A DNA stretch of 64,000 nt from Lacrimispora saccharolytica (lineage in GTDB: Bacteria; Bacillota; Clostridia; Lachnospirales; Lachnospiraceae), in assembly GCA_016899975.1 (NCBI GenBank), contig JACJJN010000012.1:1-64000 (forward strand), written 5' to 3'. The notes beneath the pieces are model-generated. The model made no database searches, was not told where the DNA came from, and was given only the letters and a program-made list of their open reading frames with translations. This document shows, piece by piece, positions 45,515 to 55,727 of the stretch (within the stretch, counting starts at the first letter, position 1; each line of letters begins with the position of its first letter). The translations under genes and the position numbers were made by a program.

Positions 45515-47458
45515 TTGATAGTCAAGATGAAATTTATAAGTATCACAGGTCCGAAATCCGACATTGACCGTGTGGTAAATACCTACCTGTCCAAATATGA
45601 GATACATCTGGAAAATGCGCTGACAGAGCTTAAGACCATACAAAGCCTGACGCCCTACCTACAGATCAATCCTTATAAGGACACGTTGAAACTGGCCAAT
45701 GATTATGCCGCAATGCTCCCGGTCAATATGCGGGAGAAAGCGAAAAAGCTTTCCCTGGAAGAGGCGATCGCATGTGTGGAAAATATTGACCAGACACTGA
45801 CCAGGCTGAATCAGGAACACAACCGGCTCCAGGAACAGATGAAGATCTATAAGGAAAAAGCGGATAAGATCGCTCCGTTCCAGAATCTTCCCTGCAGCCT
45901 GTCGTCCATCCTGGATTTTAAATTCATCCGCCTGCGGTTCGGACGTATTCCGAAAGAATATTTTGAGAAATTCAACAACTACGTCTACGAAAGCTGCGAT
46001 ACGGTATTTTATCGCTGCAACAGTGATGACCGGTATGTCTGGGGCGTTTATTTCGCTCCCCGGGAAGAGATCAACAAGATCGACGCCGTTTATGCGTCGA
46101 TGCATTTTGAACGTGTCTACGTTCCTGACGAATATGAGGGCACCCTGGAAGATGCTCACCGTAAGCTTCACCAGCAGATTCTGGACACTTACCGGACGAT
46201 GTCCGACTGTAAAGCCCAGATGCAGGACTGCCTGAGGAAACATGCCGAAGAGCTTGTGGGCGCCGTCAACGAGCTTTCAACACTCTCGGGAAATTTTGAT
46301 GTGCGCAGGCTTGCCGCATGTACCTCCAACCGTAAGGGATCTGAAACGTTTTATATTCTCTGCGGCTGGATGTCGGAAGCAGACACGGAAGCTTTCCAGC
46401 ATGATATTGAAAACGACGAAAACCTTTACTGCTTTATCGAGGACGAGGACCACAACCCTCTGCGTGAGCCTCCTACAAAGCTGAAAAACCCGAAACTGTT
46501 CCGTCCGTTTGAAATGTATGTTCAGATGTACGGCCTTCCGTCTTATCACGAGATGGACCCGACGATCTTTGTGGGACTGACCTATGCGTTTATCTTCGGC
46601 GCCATGTTCGGCGACGTGGGGCAGGGACTGTGCCTCGTGATCGGCGGAGCGCTCCTTTATAAATTCAGGAAGATCACACTGGCTGCGATCATCAGCCTGG
46701 CGGGCATCTTTTCCACGCTTTTCGGATTCCTGTACGGAAGCTTCTTCGGATTTGAAGAACTTCTTCCCGCCCTGTGGCTGAAACCCAAAGAAGCGATGAT
46801 CACCCTGCCGCTGATCGGCCAGATGAACACTGTATTCGTCGTGGCGATCGCCTTTGGCATGTTCCTGATCCTTGTGACGATGATCTTCCATATCATCAAC
46901 GCCCTGCGGGCGCACAGAAAAGGGGAAGCGCTTTTTGATCAGAATGCCATTGCCGGTCTGATATTTTACGGAGCAGTCGTTGCGACCATCGTTCTGTATC
47001 TGTCGGGTCATGCACTCCCTGCCACAGGTGTACTGGTGGTCATGTTTGTGATTCCTTTGATCGCTATTTTCCTGAAAGAACCACTGGAAAAACTTGTGGA
47101 GAAAAAGAAGAATGCATTTCCGAAAACCGGAAAAGTCATGTTCTTCGTACAGAGCTTTTTCGAACTGTTTGAAATCCTGCTGAGTTATTTTTCCAACACA
47201 CTTTCCTTTGTCCGTATCGGCGCATTCGCTGTCAGCCATGCGGCAATGATGGAAGTTGTACTGATGCTCGCAGGAGCCACAGACGGCGGCAGTATCAACT
47301 GGCTGGTCGTCGTTCTTGGAAACATTTTTGTATGTGCGATGGAGGGCCTGATCGTAGGTATTCAGGTACTTCGTCTGGAATATTATGAGCTGTTCAGCCG
47401 CTTCTACAAAGGAGACGGCAGACCTTTCCAGCCATTCCTGAAAAAGAACCAGGAATAA
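45515..47458 (+). CDS. ntpI: V-type ATPase subunit I/a (membrane stator)
   Basis: The 647-residue protein has a long cytoplasmic N-terminal half with coiled coils (about 1-345) and a membrane half with about eight helices. LLSYFSNTLSFVRIGAFAVS contains the essential Arg that faces the rotor Glu. TYAFIFGAMFGDVGQGLCLV is also diagnostic. The likely start is TTG at 45515, nine bases behind GGAGG. It provides the ion half-channels. Confidence 0.95.
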   Translation: MIVKMKFISITGPKSDIDRVVNTYLSKYEIHLENALTELKTIQSLTPYLQINPYKDTLKLANDYAAMLPVNMREKAKKLSLEEAIACVENIDQTLTRLNQEHNRLQEQMKIYKEKADKIAPFQNLPCSLSSILDFKFIRLRFGRIPKEYFEKFNNYVYESCDTVFYRCNSDDRYVWGVYFAPREEINKIDAVYASMHFERVYVPDEYEGTLEDAHRKLHQQILDTYRTMSDCKAQMQDCLRKHAEELVGAVNELSTLSGNFDVRRLAACTSNRKGSETFYILCGWMSEADTEAFQHDIENDENLYCFIEDEDHNPLREPPTKLKNPKLFRPFEMYVQMYGLPSYHEMDPTIFVGLTYAFIFGAMFGDVGQGLCLVIGGALLYKFRKITLAAIISLAGIFSTLFGFLYGSFFGFEELLPALWLKPKEAMITLPLIGQMNTVFVVAIAFGMFLILVTMIFHIINALRAHRKGEALFDQNAIAGLIFYGAVVATIVLYLSGHALPATGVLVVMFVIPLIAIFLKEPLEKLVEKKKNAFPKTGKVMFFVQSFFELFEILLSYFSNTLSFVRIGAFAVSHAAMMEVVLMLAGATDGGSINWLVVVLGNIFVCAMEGLIVGIQVLRLEYYELFSRFYKGDGRPFQPFLKKNQE

Positions 47459-47495
47459 CAAAAAATAAGAACTTTATTTTTAGGAGGATTGTATT

Positions 47496-47930
47496 ATGAA
47501 TACATTAATTATCCAGGTACTTACCGCAGCAGCTATGATCTTAAGCATCATCATCCCGATGGCAGTATATTTCAGCGGAGAAAAAACAAAAAAACGCTAC
47601 AAAAAATCCCTCGCAGCCAATGTGGCAGGCTTCTTTGGACTGATGCTGGTTGTCACCATCGTTTCCTTCGCAGGAACCACCACGGTATCTGCAGCAACAG
47701 ACAGCGGCGCAGGACTTGCAACCGGACTTGGATACATCGGCGCAGCTCTTGTTACCGGACTTTCCGGCATCGGCTCCGGTATCGCGGTTGCTTCCAGTGC
47801 CAGCGCAGCGCTCGGCGCTATCAGTGAGGACGGAAGCATCTTTGGTAAATCCATGATCTTCGTAGCCATGGCCGAAGGTATCGCACTGTACGGCCTGATC
47901 ATCTCCTTCATGATTCTTGGCCAGCTGTAA
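47496..47930 (+). CDS. ntpK: V-type ATPase subunit K/c (rotor ring proteolipid)
   Basis: The 144-residue protein has four predicted helices (about 4-26, 41-66, 73-104, 116-142). The last carries MAEGIALYGLIISFMILGQL with the ion-binding Glu at 127; no matching acidic residue exists in helix 2, as usual for the duplicated V-type proteolipid. A basic loop GEKTKKRYKK lies between helices 1 and 2. Whether it carries Na+ or H+ cannot be decided: the Pro/Thr/Gln pattern known from the enterococcal Na+ ring is not obvious. Confidence 0.93.
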   Translation: MNTLIIQVLTAAAMILSIIIPMAVYFSGEKTKKRYKKSLAANVAGFFGLMLVVTIVSFAGTTTVSAATDSGAGLATGLGYIGAALVTGLSGIGSGIAVASSASAALGAISEDGSIFGKSMIFVAMAEGIALYGLIISFMILGQL

Positions 47931-48002
47931 GCAGCATGGCCCATGAAGCCGCTGCCGGAAACGCAAGAGACGGCAGCATAAAATCCGAAAGGAAGTATCT
48001 TT

Positions 48003-48311
48003 ATGAAAATGTTTTTGATCAGTGATAACGTCGATACAGAGACAGGCATGCGGCTGACCGGCGTGGAAGGCGTTGTCGTTCATGAACGGGAAGAACTGTT
48101 TCAGGCGCTCCAGAATGCACTCTCAGACAAAGAGATCGGAATCATCCTTCTGACCGAAAAGCTCGGCAAAGAATTTCCGGACATTCTGGAAGACGTACGG
48201 CTGAACCATAAACTGCCTCTGCTGATTGAAATCCCCGACCGTCACGGAACGGGGCGCAAACCTGACTTTATCACTTCCTTTGTAAACGAATCCATCGGAT
48301 TAAAACTGTAA
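48003..48311 (+). CDS. ntpG: V-type ATPase subunit F (central stalk)
   Basis: The 102-residue protein (MKMFLISDNVDTETGMRLTG) has the small Rossmann-like fold of subunit F, with GVEGVVVHEREELFQALQNA and IGIILLTEKLGKEFPDILED. It ends with FVNESIGLKL. It binds the D shaft and regulates coupling. It sits between the proteolipid and subunit E genes. Confidence 0.93.
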   Translation: MKMFLISDNVDTETGMRLTGVEGVVVHEREELFQALQNALSDKEIGIILLTEKLGKEFPDILEDVRLNHKLPLLIEIPDRHGTGRKPDFITSFVNESIGLKL

Positions 48312-48331
48312 GAAATCTGGAGGTGACAACC

Positions 48332-48919
48332 TTGACAACCGAGGAAAAATTAGAGAATTTTTACCGCCATTCCATCGACAGCGCCAACGCGGAAGCACAG
48401 CGCCTGGTGGACGAACACCAGGCCGCTCTGAACCAGCTCTTTGAAGAGCACAAACTCCTGCGGAAACAGCAGGCGGAGGAAGAGATTGCCGCAGAGACGG
48501 AAAAACTGAAACGGGAAGCCAACAAAGCGCTGTCCGCGGAACAGCTTTCCATCAAGCGCAGCCTTTCTGCCAAAAACATGGAGCTGAAAAAGAAACTGTT
48601 TGCGGAAGTCCGGGAGAAAATGGCGGATTTCAAAAAGACACCGGAATATAAAACCTGGCTGGAAACAAAGATACAGGATGCTGTGTCCTTCGCATCCGGC
48701 GACACCGTCCGGATCTATCTGGACCCTTCCGACGAAGAATACCGCCAGGAACTGGAAGAGAAGCTGTCCGTCTCCCTGATCCGCTCTGAAATACCGTTTA
48801 CCGGCGGTATGCGGGCGGTCATTCCGGAAAAAAATATTCTGATCGACAATTCTTTCGACTCACTTATCGCGGAAGAACAGGAAACTTTTATTTTTCACGG
48901 AGGTATGACACATGAATAA
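48332..48919 (+). CDS. ntpE: V-type ATPase subunit E (peripheral stalk)
   Basis: The protein of about 195 residues has a long N-terminal helix rich in Glu, Ala, Gln and Lys (about 1-95) and a C-terminal alpha/beta domain (VRIYLDPSDEEYRQELEEKL, then GGMRAVIPEKNILIDNSFDS), as in subunit E. I prefer the TTG at 48332, eight bases behind GGAGG, to the GTG at 48323, which overlaps that site. Its end overlaps subunit A by 8 bp. Confidence 0.9.
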   Translation: MTTEEKLENFYRHSIDSANAEAQRLVDEHQAALNQLFEEHKLLRKQQAEEEIAAETEKLKREANKALSAEQLSIKRSLSAKNMELKKKLFAEVREKMADFKKTPEYKTWLETKIQDAVSFASGDTVRIYLDPSDEEYRQELEEKLSVSLIRSEIPFTGGMRAVIPEKNILIDNSFDSLIAEEQETFIFHGGMTHE

Positions 48920-50678
48920 GACTGGCGTCATTTACGGCATCAACGGTCCGGTCGTTTACCTGAAGGGCAACACCGGATTCAAGATGTCCGAAATGGTTTA
49001 TGTTGGAGAAGAACGTCTTGTCGGCGAAGTCATCGGTCTTACCAAAGATACGACGACCATCCAGGTCTTTGAGGAAACGACCGGACTGAAACCGGGCGCT
49101 GTCGTCGAAGCCTCCGGAGACGCGCTCTCTGTAATTCTGGGTCCTGGAATCCTGAACAATATTTTCGACGGTATCGAGCGTCCTCTGTCTGAGATCGCGC
49201 GGCAGTCCGGCGACTACATCACCAGAGGTGTCAGCGTCGATTCCCTGGACACAAAGAAAAAATGGAACGTCCATGTGACCGTACAGGCCGGCGAGACGGT
49301 CAGCGGCGGCACGATCATTTCCGAAACCCAGGAGACCCGTTCCATTGTCCATAAATCCATGGTTCCTCCGAACCTTGCCGGAACGGTCACATGGACTGCC
49401 CCGGACGGAGAATACACGATCCTGGATCCCATCGTAAAACTGGAAACCGAGGACGGAACAGAACACACTCTGACCCTGTGTCAGAAATGGCCGATCCGTG
49501 TTCCCCGCCCGACTCTGAAGAGATATCCGGCAAGCGAACCGTTAGTCACCGGACAGCGGATCCTGGACACCATGTTCCCCATCGCAAAAGGCGGCACCGC
49601 AGCGGTGCCCGGCGGATTCGGAACAGGCAAAACCATGACACAGCATCAGATCGCGAAATGGTCCAATGCGGACATCATCATTTATATCGGCTGCGGCGAG
49701 CGCGGCAACGAGATGACACAGGTTCTGGAGGAATTCCAGGAACTGGTAGACCCGAAATCCGGCAACCCTCTGATGGACCGGACCGCTCTGATCGCCAACA
49801 CTTCCAATATGCCGGTGGCTGCCCGTGAAGCATCCATCTATACCGGCCTGACCCTTGCGGAATATTACCGCGACATGGGGTATGACGTGGCGATCATGGC
49901 GGATTCCACTTCCCGCTGGGCGGAGGCGCTCCGTGAGCTTTCCGGACGTCTGGAGGAAATGCCTGCGGAGGAAGGTTTCCCGGCATATCTGGCGTCCCGT
50001 CTTTCCGCTTTCTATGAGCGTGCGGGAATGATGCAGACCCTCAACGGCCTGGAGGGCAGTGTCTCCATCATCGGAGCCGTATCGCCCCAGGGCGGCGACT
50101 TCTCGGAGCCTGTAACCATGAACACCAAACGTTTCGTCCGCTGTTTCTGGGGACTGGACAAATCCCTCGCCTATGCCCGCCACTTCCCGGCGATCCACTG
50201 GCTGACCAGTTACAGCGAATACCTGAACGACCTGGCTCCCTGGTACAAAGACAATGTAAATAAAAACTTTGTATCCATGAGAAACCAGCTGATGGGGCTT
50301 TTGAATCAGGAAAGCTCTCTGATGGAGATTGTAAAACTGATCGGAAGCGATGTGCTTCCCGATGACCAGAAGCTGGTACTTGAGATCGCAAGAGTCATCC
50401 GCCTGGGCTTTCTGCAGCAGAACGCCTTCCACAAGGACGACACCTGCGTACCGCTGTCCAAGCAGTACCGGATGATGGAGATCATCCTCTACCTGTACCG
50501 GAAATCCAAAGCCCTGGTAACCATGGGCATGCCGATGTCGGTACTGAAGGAAGACAAGATCTTCGACCGGGTCATCTCCATCAAATACGACATACCCAAC
50601 GACAAACCGGAAATGTTTGACGAATACAAAAAAGATATCGACCGGTTCTATGACAACGTGCTGGAAAGAAACGGATAA
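48912..50678 (+). CDS. ntpA: V-type ATPase catalytic subunit A
   Basis: The 588-residue catalytic subunit has the P-loop GGFGTGKT (234-241), the A-specific insertion (about 110-200), IYIGCGERGNEMTQVLEEFQ with the catalytic Glu, and MADSTSRWAEALRELSGRLE. Length is canonical. The first codons overlap subunit E, and subunit B follows after 15 bp. Confidence 0.97.
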   Translation: MNKTGVIYGINGPVVYLKGNTGFKMSEMVYVGEERLVGEVIGLTKDTTTIQVFEETTGLKPGAVVEASGDALSVILGPGILNNIFDGIERPLSEIARQSGDYITRGVSVDSLDTKKKWNVHVTVQAGETVSGGTIISETQETRSIVHKSMVPPNLAGTVTWTAPDGEYTILDPIVKLETEDGTEHTLTLCQKWPIRVPRPTLKRYPASEPLVTGQRILDTMFPIAKGGTAAVPGGFGTGKTMTQHQIAKWSNADIIIYIGCGERGNEMTQVLEEFQELVDPKSGNPLMDRTALIANTSNMPVAAREASIYTGLTLAEYYRDMGYDVAIMADSTSRWAEALRELSGRLEEMPAEEGFPAYLASRLSAFYERAGMMQTLNGLEGSVSIIGAVSPQGGDFSEPVTMNTKRFVRCFWGLDKSLAYARHFPAIHWLTSYSEYLNDLAPWYKDNVNKNFVSMRNQLMGLLNQESSLMEIVKLIGSDVLPDDQKLVLEIARVIRLGFLQQNAFHKDDTCVPLSKQYRMMEIILYLYRKSKALVTMGMPMSVLKEDKIFDRVISIKYDIPNDKPEMFDEYKKDIDRFYDNVLERNG

Positions 50679-50693
50679 GGAGGGAAAACGGCA

Positions 50694-52118
50694 ATGGCAA
50701 TTGAATATCTTGGCCTGAGTGAAGTCAACGGCCCTCTGGTCGTTCTGGAAGGCGTAAAGGATGCCTTTTTTGAGGAGATGGTGGAATTTACCATCGACGG
50801 AAACCAAAAGAAACTGGGCCGCATTGTCGCGGTCTATGAGGATAAGGCGGTCATCCAGGTATTTGAAGGCACCGAAAACATGTCCCTGCAGAATACCCAC
50901 ACCCGCCTCACCGGCCACCCGATGGAGATCGGTCTTTCCCCGGATATCCTGGGACGTACCTTTGACGGTATCGGCAACCCCATCGACGGCCTGGGCCCGG
51001 TGGATGCGGAAAAGCGCCTGAACGTCAACGGGCTTCCGCTGAACCCTGTAACCAGAAAATACCCGAGAAACTACATCCACACCGGTATCTCCGCCATCGA
51101 CGGCCTGACCACGCTGATCCGCGGACAGAAACTGCCGATCTTCTCAGGAAACGGCCTGCCCCATGACCAGCTTGCCGCACAGATCGTACAGCAGGCTTCC
51201 CTCGGCAGCGACAGCGATGAAAAATTCGCGATCGTGTTCGCCGCCATGGGCGTCAAATACGATGTGGCAGAATTTTTCCGCCGTACCTTTGAGGAAAGCG
51301 GCGTATCCGACCACGTCGTCATGTTCCTGAACCTGGCAAACGATCCGGTGGTAGAACGACTGATCACACCGAAAGTCGCCCTGACCGCGGCAGAATATCT
51401 GGCGTTCGAAAAGGGTATGCATATCCTGGTCATCCTGACGGATATCACCTCCTTCTGTGAGGCGATGCGTGAGGTTTCCTCCTCCCGGGGAGAGATCCCT
51501 TCCCGTAAGGGTTACCCGGGATATCTGTACAGTGAACTGGCAACTCTGTATGAGCGCGCCGGCATCGTCCAGGACGGAACCGGTTCTGTTACCCAGATCC
51601 CGATCCTGACCATGCCCAACGATGATATCACCCATCCGATCCCTGACCTGACCGGTTACATCACGGAGGGACAGATTGTTCTGGACCGCCAGCTTCACGG
51701 ACAGTCCATTTATCCGCCGATCAGCGTACTGCCGAGCCTGTCCCGTCTGATGAAGGACGGCATCGGCGAAGGCTATACCAGAGCGGACCATCAGGATGTA
51801 GCAAACCAGCTGTTCTCCTGCTACGCGAAGGTGGGAGACGCGCGTTCCCTGGCTTCCGTTATCGGTGAGGATGAGCTTTCACCCATTGATAAAAAGTATC
51901 TGATCTTCGGAAACGCCTTCGAAAAAGAATTTATCGGGCAGGGCATGGACGAAAACCGTTCCATGGAAGATACCCTGAACAAAGCCTGGGATCTGCTGGG
52001 ACTGCTTCCCCGCGAGGAACTGGACCGTGTGGATACAAAGGTACTTGACCAGTATTATCACCCGACAGAGATCGATCTGGCGGCTCAGGCAAAGGCAGAA
52101 GCCGACGCGATGAAGTAA
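50694..52118 (+). CDS. ntpB: V-type ATPase regulatory subunit B
   Basis: The 474-residue homologue of A lacks a functional P-loop ([14 protein letters not shown] in its place). It carries [20 protein letters not shown], the [19 protein letters not shown]-type segment (seen as [20 protein letters not shown]), [18 protein letters not shown] and [20 protein letters not shown], where Arg contributes to the A/B nucleotide site. Confidence 0.97.
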   Translation: MAIEYLGLSEVNGPLVVLEGVKDAFFEEMVEFTIDGNQKKLGRIVAVYEDKAVIQVFEGTENMSLQNTHTRLTGHPMEIGLSPDILGRTFDGIGNPIDGLGPVDAEKRLNVNGLPLNPVTRKYPRNYIHTGISAIDGLTTLIRGQKLPIFSGNGLPHDQLAAQIVQQASLGSDSDEKFAIVFAAMGVKYDVAEFFRRTFEESGVSDHVVMFLNLANDPVVERLITPKVALTAAEYLAFEKGMHILVILTDITSFCEAMREVSSSRGEIPSRKGYPGYLYSELATLYERAGIVQDGTGSVTQIPILTMPNDDITHPIPDLTGYITEGQIVLDRQLHGQSIYPPISVLPSLSRLMKDGIGEGYTRADHQDVANQLFSCYAKVGDARSLASVIGEDELSPIDKKYLIFGNAFEKEFIGQGMDENRSMEDTLNKAWDLLGLLPREELDRVDTKVLDQYYHPTEIDLAAQAKAEADAMK

Positions 52119-52153
52119 CCGGAAAAACAAACTCTGAAAGGAAGTGATGACCG

Positions 52154-52771
52154 ATGGATCCGAATACCTTTCCCACCAAGGGAAACCTGATTCTGGCGAA
52201 GAATTCACTGAAGCTGGCCCATATGGGATATGATCTGATGGACAAGAAGCGGAACATCCTGATCCGCGAGCTGATGGGCATGATCGACGAGGCAAAGGAT
52301 ATCCAGACGCAGATCGACGTCACCTTCCGGGAAGCCTACAAGGCTCTGCAGGTTGCCAATATGGAAATCGGCATCAACAACGTACAGACGTTTTCCTATA
52401 CGGTGCCTGTGGAAGATTCCATCCGCATCAAGACAAGAAGTATCATGGGCGTGGAGATCCCCCTGGTGGAATCCGACCCTTCCGGCGAGGTTCCGACCTA
52501 TGCGTTTTACAACACCAAAGAATCCCTGGATGTGGCACGTCTTGCCTTTGAGAAGGTAAAAGAACTGACCCTGAAGCTTTCGATGATCGAGAACTCCGCC
52601 TACCGGCTTGCCGCAGCGATCAAAAAAACACAGAAGCGGGCAAACGCCCTGAAAAATATTACAATTCCTCATTATATGCAGCTGTCCAAGGATATCTCGG
52701 ACGCCCTGGAGGAAAAAGAACGGGAAGAATTTACCCGGCTGAAAGTAATCAAACAGCGTAAGACAGGTTAA
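52154..52771 (+). CDS. ntpD: V-type ATPase subunit D (central shaft)
   Basis: The 205-residue protein forms the long antiparallel coiled coil of the rotor shaft: TKGNLILAKNSLKLAHMGYD at the N-terminus and RLAAAIKKTQKRANALKNIT in the C-terminal helix. It is the last gene of the operon, which therefore has nine genes in the order F-C-I-K-G-E-A-B-D by enterococcal names. Confidence 0.95.
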   Translation: MDPNTFPTKGNLILAKNSLKLAHMGYDLMDKKRNILIRELMGMIDEAKDIQTQIDVTFREAYKALQVANMEIGINNVQTFSYTVPVEDSIRIKTRSIMGVEIPLVESDPSGEVPTYAFYNTKESLDVARLAFEKVKELTLKLSMIENSAYRLAAAIKKTQKRANALKNITIPHYMQLSKDISDALEEKEREEFTRLKVIKQRKTG

Positions 52772-52837
52772 ACCAGAATAAATTTGAAAACTGCCGGTCC
52801 GCAGGATGGTGACCGTACTTTGCGGATTGGCATACAG

Positions 52838-52890
52838 AAAAACGGAAGCGCCGCTCAAAAAAACTCTTTAAGCAGCGTTTCCGTTTTTTT
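52838..52890 (+). terminator. terminator of the V-ATPase operon
   Basis: AAAAACGGAAGCGCCGCT pairs with AGCAGCGTTTCCGTTTTT around an A-rich loop and ends in seven T, 67 bp after the subunit D stop codon. Confidence 0.88.
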
Positions 52891-52892
52891 AT

Positions 52893-52947
52893 CATAACAG
52901 TCCGGTCAGGTCTGCGCGTTTGCTGCGCGGGTCTGACCGGACTGTCA
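52893..52947. repeat. family C palindrome, long copy
   Basis: ACAGTCCGGTCAGGTCTGCG and its complement-like right arm (GCGCGGGTCTGACCGGACTGT region) pair over more than 20 bp. It ends five bases before the stop codon of the minus-strand GH51 gene and may serve as its terminator. Confidence 0.75.
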
Positions 52948-52951
52948 CTTT

Positions 52952-54454
52952 TTATTTTACAGCAATATGCAGCACGCTGCATGCCGGAATCGTAAAGCGG
53001 ATTCCTCCATGCACCTGCTCCACTCCATCAAAGGATTTCACGGTCACCTGGTCAGGATCCTCAAAGGTATTCTTGGCATTCATTTTTCCGGTCACGATCT
53101 GAGCCGTGATCTCGCCGGCTTTTCTGCCAAGAATCGTGGTGTCGATGGTATAATCCTTTTCCAGATCCAGGTTGGTCATCGTGATGTGCAGCACACCGTC
53201 CGCATCCTCGGACACCGATTCGCTCAGGTTCGGAACCATATTGCACTCCTCAAGGCCTACCAGTTCCGTCTCCAGCGTGCTGTCCAGCAGCTGCGCATCC
53301 TGATGATACTTATACATGTCAAACACATGGTAGGTCGGTGTTTTGACCATCTTCGCGCCCTCGGTCAGAATCACCGACTGAAGTACATTGACCATCTGCG
53401 CGATATTCGCCATCTTCACACGGTCGCTGTGTTTGTTGAAGATGTTCAGGTTGATGCCGGCTACCAGAGCGTCACGCATGGTATTCTGCTGGTACAGGAA
53501 TCCCGGATTGGTTCCCGGCTCCACGTCGAACCAGGTGCCCCACTCGTCGACGATCATGCCCACCTGCTTCTGCGGATCATACTTGTCCATGATCGCTCCG
53601 TGGCGGCGGATCAGTTCATCCATATACCAGGTTTTCTTCATAGTCTGATACCATATTTTTTCATCAAACTCCGTAGCGCTTCCCTTGTGCTCCCATCCGC
53701 CCGGATGTGTGTAGTAGTGCAGAGACAGTCCGTCCATAAATCCGTGCTGATCCGGCGCGCATCTGCGGAAGGTTGCTTTCATCACTTCCTCTGTCCACTC
53801 ATAATCATCCACATTCGGTCCGCAGGCAATCTTTTTGATCGGCTTCTTGCTGTCATAGCATCTCACATACGTCTGATATCTGCGGTACATATTTCCGTAA
53901 AATTCCGGGTTCATGTTTCCTCCGCAGCCCCAGTTTTCATTTCCGACACCGAAAAAGTCCACCTTCCATGATCCTTCATGGCCATTTTTCTTTCTCAGCT
54001 CCGCCATGGGAGATACGCCCTCAAAGGTCATGTATTCCACCCATTCGGACATCTCCTGCACCGTACCGCTTCCCATATTTCCATTGACATAAGTCTCACA
54101 TCCCAGCTGGCGGCACAGCTCAAAGAATTCATGGGTACCGAAGCTGTTGTCCTCCACAACGCCGCCCCAGTGGGTATTGACGATCTTCTTTCTCTCTTCT
54201 TTCGGACCGATTCCGTCTTTCCAGTGATATTCATCCGCAAAGCATCCGCCCGGCCAGCGAAGCACCGGAATACGGATCTGTTTCAGCGCTTCCACAACAT
54301 CGGTACGCATCCCATTGACATTCGGGATCTCGGAATTTTCTCCGACATAGATTCCCTCGTAGATACAGCGTCCCAGATGCTCGGAAAAATGCCCCTGGAT
54401 CTCCTTGTTGATCTTGCTCAATTTTCTGTTTGCGTTGATGACTAATTTTGCCAT
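52952..54454 (-). CDS. alpha-L-arabinofuranosidase, GH51
   Basis: It removes terminal arabinose from arabinan or arabinoxylan oligosaccharides. The 500-residue enzyme has the GH51 signature: [20 protein letters not shown] near the start, [18 protein letters not shown], the acid/base Glu in [12 protein letters not shown], and the nucleophile Glu in [17 protein letters not shown]-terminal jelly-roll domain ends [10 protein letters not shown]. There is no signal peptide, so it acts inside the cell on imported sugars. I choose the ATG at 54454 (AGGAG nine bases upstream). Confidence 0.95.
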   Translation of the reverse strand: MAKLVINANRKLSKINKEIQGHFSEHLGRCIYEGIYVGENSEIPNVNGMRTDVVEALKQIRIPVLRWPGGCFADEYHWKDGIGPKEERKKIVNTHWGGVVEDNSFGTHEFFELCRQLGCETYVNGNMGSGTVQEMSEWVEYMTFEGVSPMAELRKKNGHEGSWKVDFFGVGNENWGCGGNMNPEFYGNMYRRYQTYVRCYDSKKPIKKIACGPNVDDYEWTEEVMKATFRRCAPDQHGFMDGLSLHYYTHPGGWEHKGSATEFDEKIWYQTMKKTWYMDELIRRHGAIMDKYDPQKQVGMIVDEWGTWFDVEPGTNPGFLYQQNTMRDALVAGINLNIFNKHSDRVKMANIAQMVNVLQSVILTEGAKMVKTPTYHVFDMYKYHQDAQLLDSTLETELVGLEECNMVPNLSESVSEDADGVLHITMTNLDLEKDYTIDTTILGRKAGEITAQIVTGKMNAKNTFEDPDQVTVKSFDGVEQVHGGIRFTIPACSVLHIAVK

Positions 54455-54622
54455 AACCATAATCTCCTTTCTCAAAGCCCTCTCGGCTAAATGATATCGT
54501 CATACTGCCGGAACACACTCACACCTATATTTTAGTTATTTCAAAAATATTTTAACATTTTATATTGGTTTTTTCCAGTATTTTTTTATATTCTTTCAAT
54601 CTGATCGCAACAGTTTCAAATC

Positions 54623-54712
54623 AAAAACAGCCCGGGAAAGACAGCATGTACACGCAGCAGACATCTTTACCGATGTACGCCGCACGCATACTGTCTTCCC
54701 CGGACTGTTTTT
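54623..54712 (-). terminator. large hairpin between the ArsR-type regulator and GH51 genes
   Basis: On the minus strand AAAAACAGTCCGGGGAAGAC (54712-54693) pairs with a downstream arm that includes GTCTTTCCCGGGCTGTTTTT, with a second hairpin inside (TACATCGGTAAAGATGT region). It lies after the regulator stop codon and before GH51, and is followed by GTTTTTGAT. It may terminate the regulator transcript or attenuate readthrough into GH51. Confidence 0.6.
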
Positions 54713-54719
54713 ATCCGCC

Positions 54720-55727
54720 TTATTGTAAGAGACTTCTCTCAATCTCTGAAGACTTTTCTATTCTCCTGTCTTCATCGTAACAGTTCAGCCCTGCTGAACT
54801 GTTACTCTTCATCGGACTGTAGTTAATCCTCACATTGATATCCTGATTATAGTTTCCAAACTGGCTGCCGAAAATGGTCAGTCCTCCCACATTCTCCGTA
54901 TCATCACGCACCATGAACCGGAAACGGATCGTGCTCTTGAAATTCAAATCAAACTGCCGGATGTTCACATCCGATATTTTTACTCCATCAACAAAAGTTC
55001 CCTTACTGTTGATCACGATCATTTTCAGCAAGCCATACTGATTCCATTCCGGAAGCCACCAATCCGGCGTAAAAATCCCCCGGACATCTCCAAAATCACC
55101 CGGGCTTGTCCACGTGCCGATTTCCACATCATTCAGATAAAATGAAATATCGGACGGCCAGTCGTTATTGTAACCCGGCGCTTCTGAACTGATCTCCGCC
55201 GAAATTGTTATCTGATCAATTTTCTGTAACGCGGGCAGAAAATTTGGTATGATATACTCTACATAACCTCTGGAAAACCATAAAATCTGCGCATTCATAC
55301 GATCCGGATGTGCAAAATATCTTGGGTCATCCACTGTCCCGATCAGTGCCTCGCCGGTTGCGATCCCACAGGTAGGAAGAATTCTGTAATCCGTATAATG
55401 TCCCACCGGCAGAGAAGTGGTATAAATATCTTTTCCAACTTCCTCCTCATCTTCCACAATATCTATCAGAATCTTCTCCACATCTACACGGCAGATTTTC
55501 TGATTCCCATGCCCCGTATGTTCTGTCAGAACCTTCACAATACCGGTTTGTTCCAACTGCCTGATATGGCTGGTCAGCGCTCCGTTTGTAATGCCAAGGC
55601 TGGATGCCAGTTCATTCATATTCATCTGCTGTTTTTCCAACAGGATTTTAATAATATTAATTCTGATTTCCGATCCCAATGCTTTAAAGACCGGCAATCC
55701 TTCATCAAGATTTTTTAAATGAAGCAT
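54720..55727 (-). CDS. ArsR-type regulator with large C-terminal sensor domain
   Basis: The 335-residue protein has an N-terminal winged helix (FKALGSEIRINIIKILLEKQ, then MNELASSLGITNGALTSHIR, 37-56). A long beta-rich domain follows (about 110-305) with SFYLNDVEIGTWTSPGDFGD and GIFTPDWWLPEWNQYGLLKM. This arrangement is common in clostridial regulators beside glycosidase genes, and the domain may sense sugars; it lies next to GH51. The final 30 residues (after NVRINYSPMK) are encoded partly by a family B palindrome and look like an accidental tail. The ATG at 55727 is behind AGGGGGATG. Confidence 0.82.
   Translation of the reverse strand: MLHLKNLDEGLPVFKALGSEIRINIIKILLEKQQMNMNELASSLGITNGALTSHIRQLEQTGIVKVLTEHTGHGNQKICRVDVEKILIDIVEDEEEVGKDIYTTSLPVGHYTDYRILPTCGIATGEALIGTVDDPRYFAHPDRMNAQILWFSRGYVEYIIPNFLPALQKIDQITISAEISSEAPGYNNDWPSDISFYLNDVEIGTWTSPGDFGDVRGIFTPDWWLPEWNQYGLLKMIVINSKGTFVDGVKISDVNIRQFDLNFKSTIRFRFMVRDDTENVGGLTIFGSQFGNYNQDINVRINYSPMKSNSSAGLNCYDEDRRIEKSSEIERSLLQ
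54777..54805. repeat. family B palindrome inside the 3' end of a regulator gene
   Basis: GTAACAGTTCAGCCCTGCTG continues AACTGTTAC, a perfect consensus copy. Read in frame on the minus strand it encodes SNSSAGLNCYDE near the C-terminus of the ArsR-type regulator. Confidence 0.8.
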
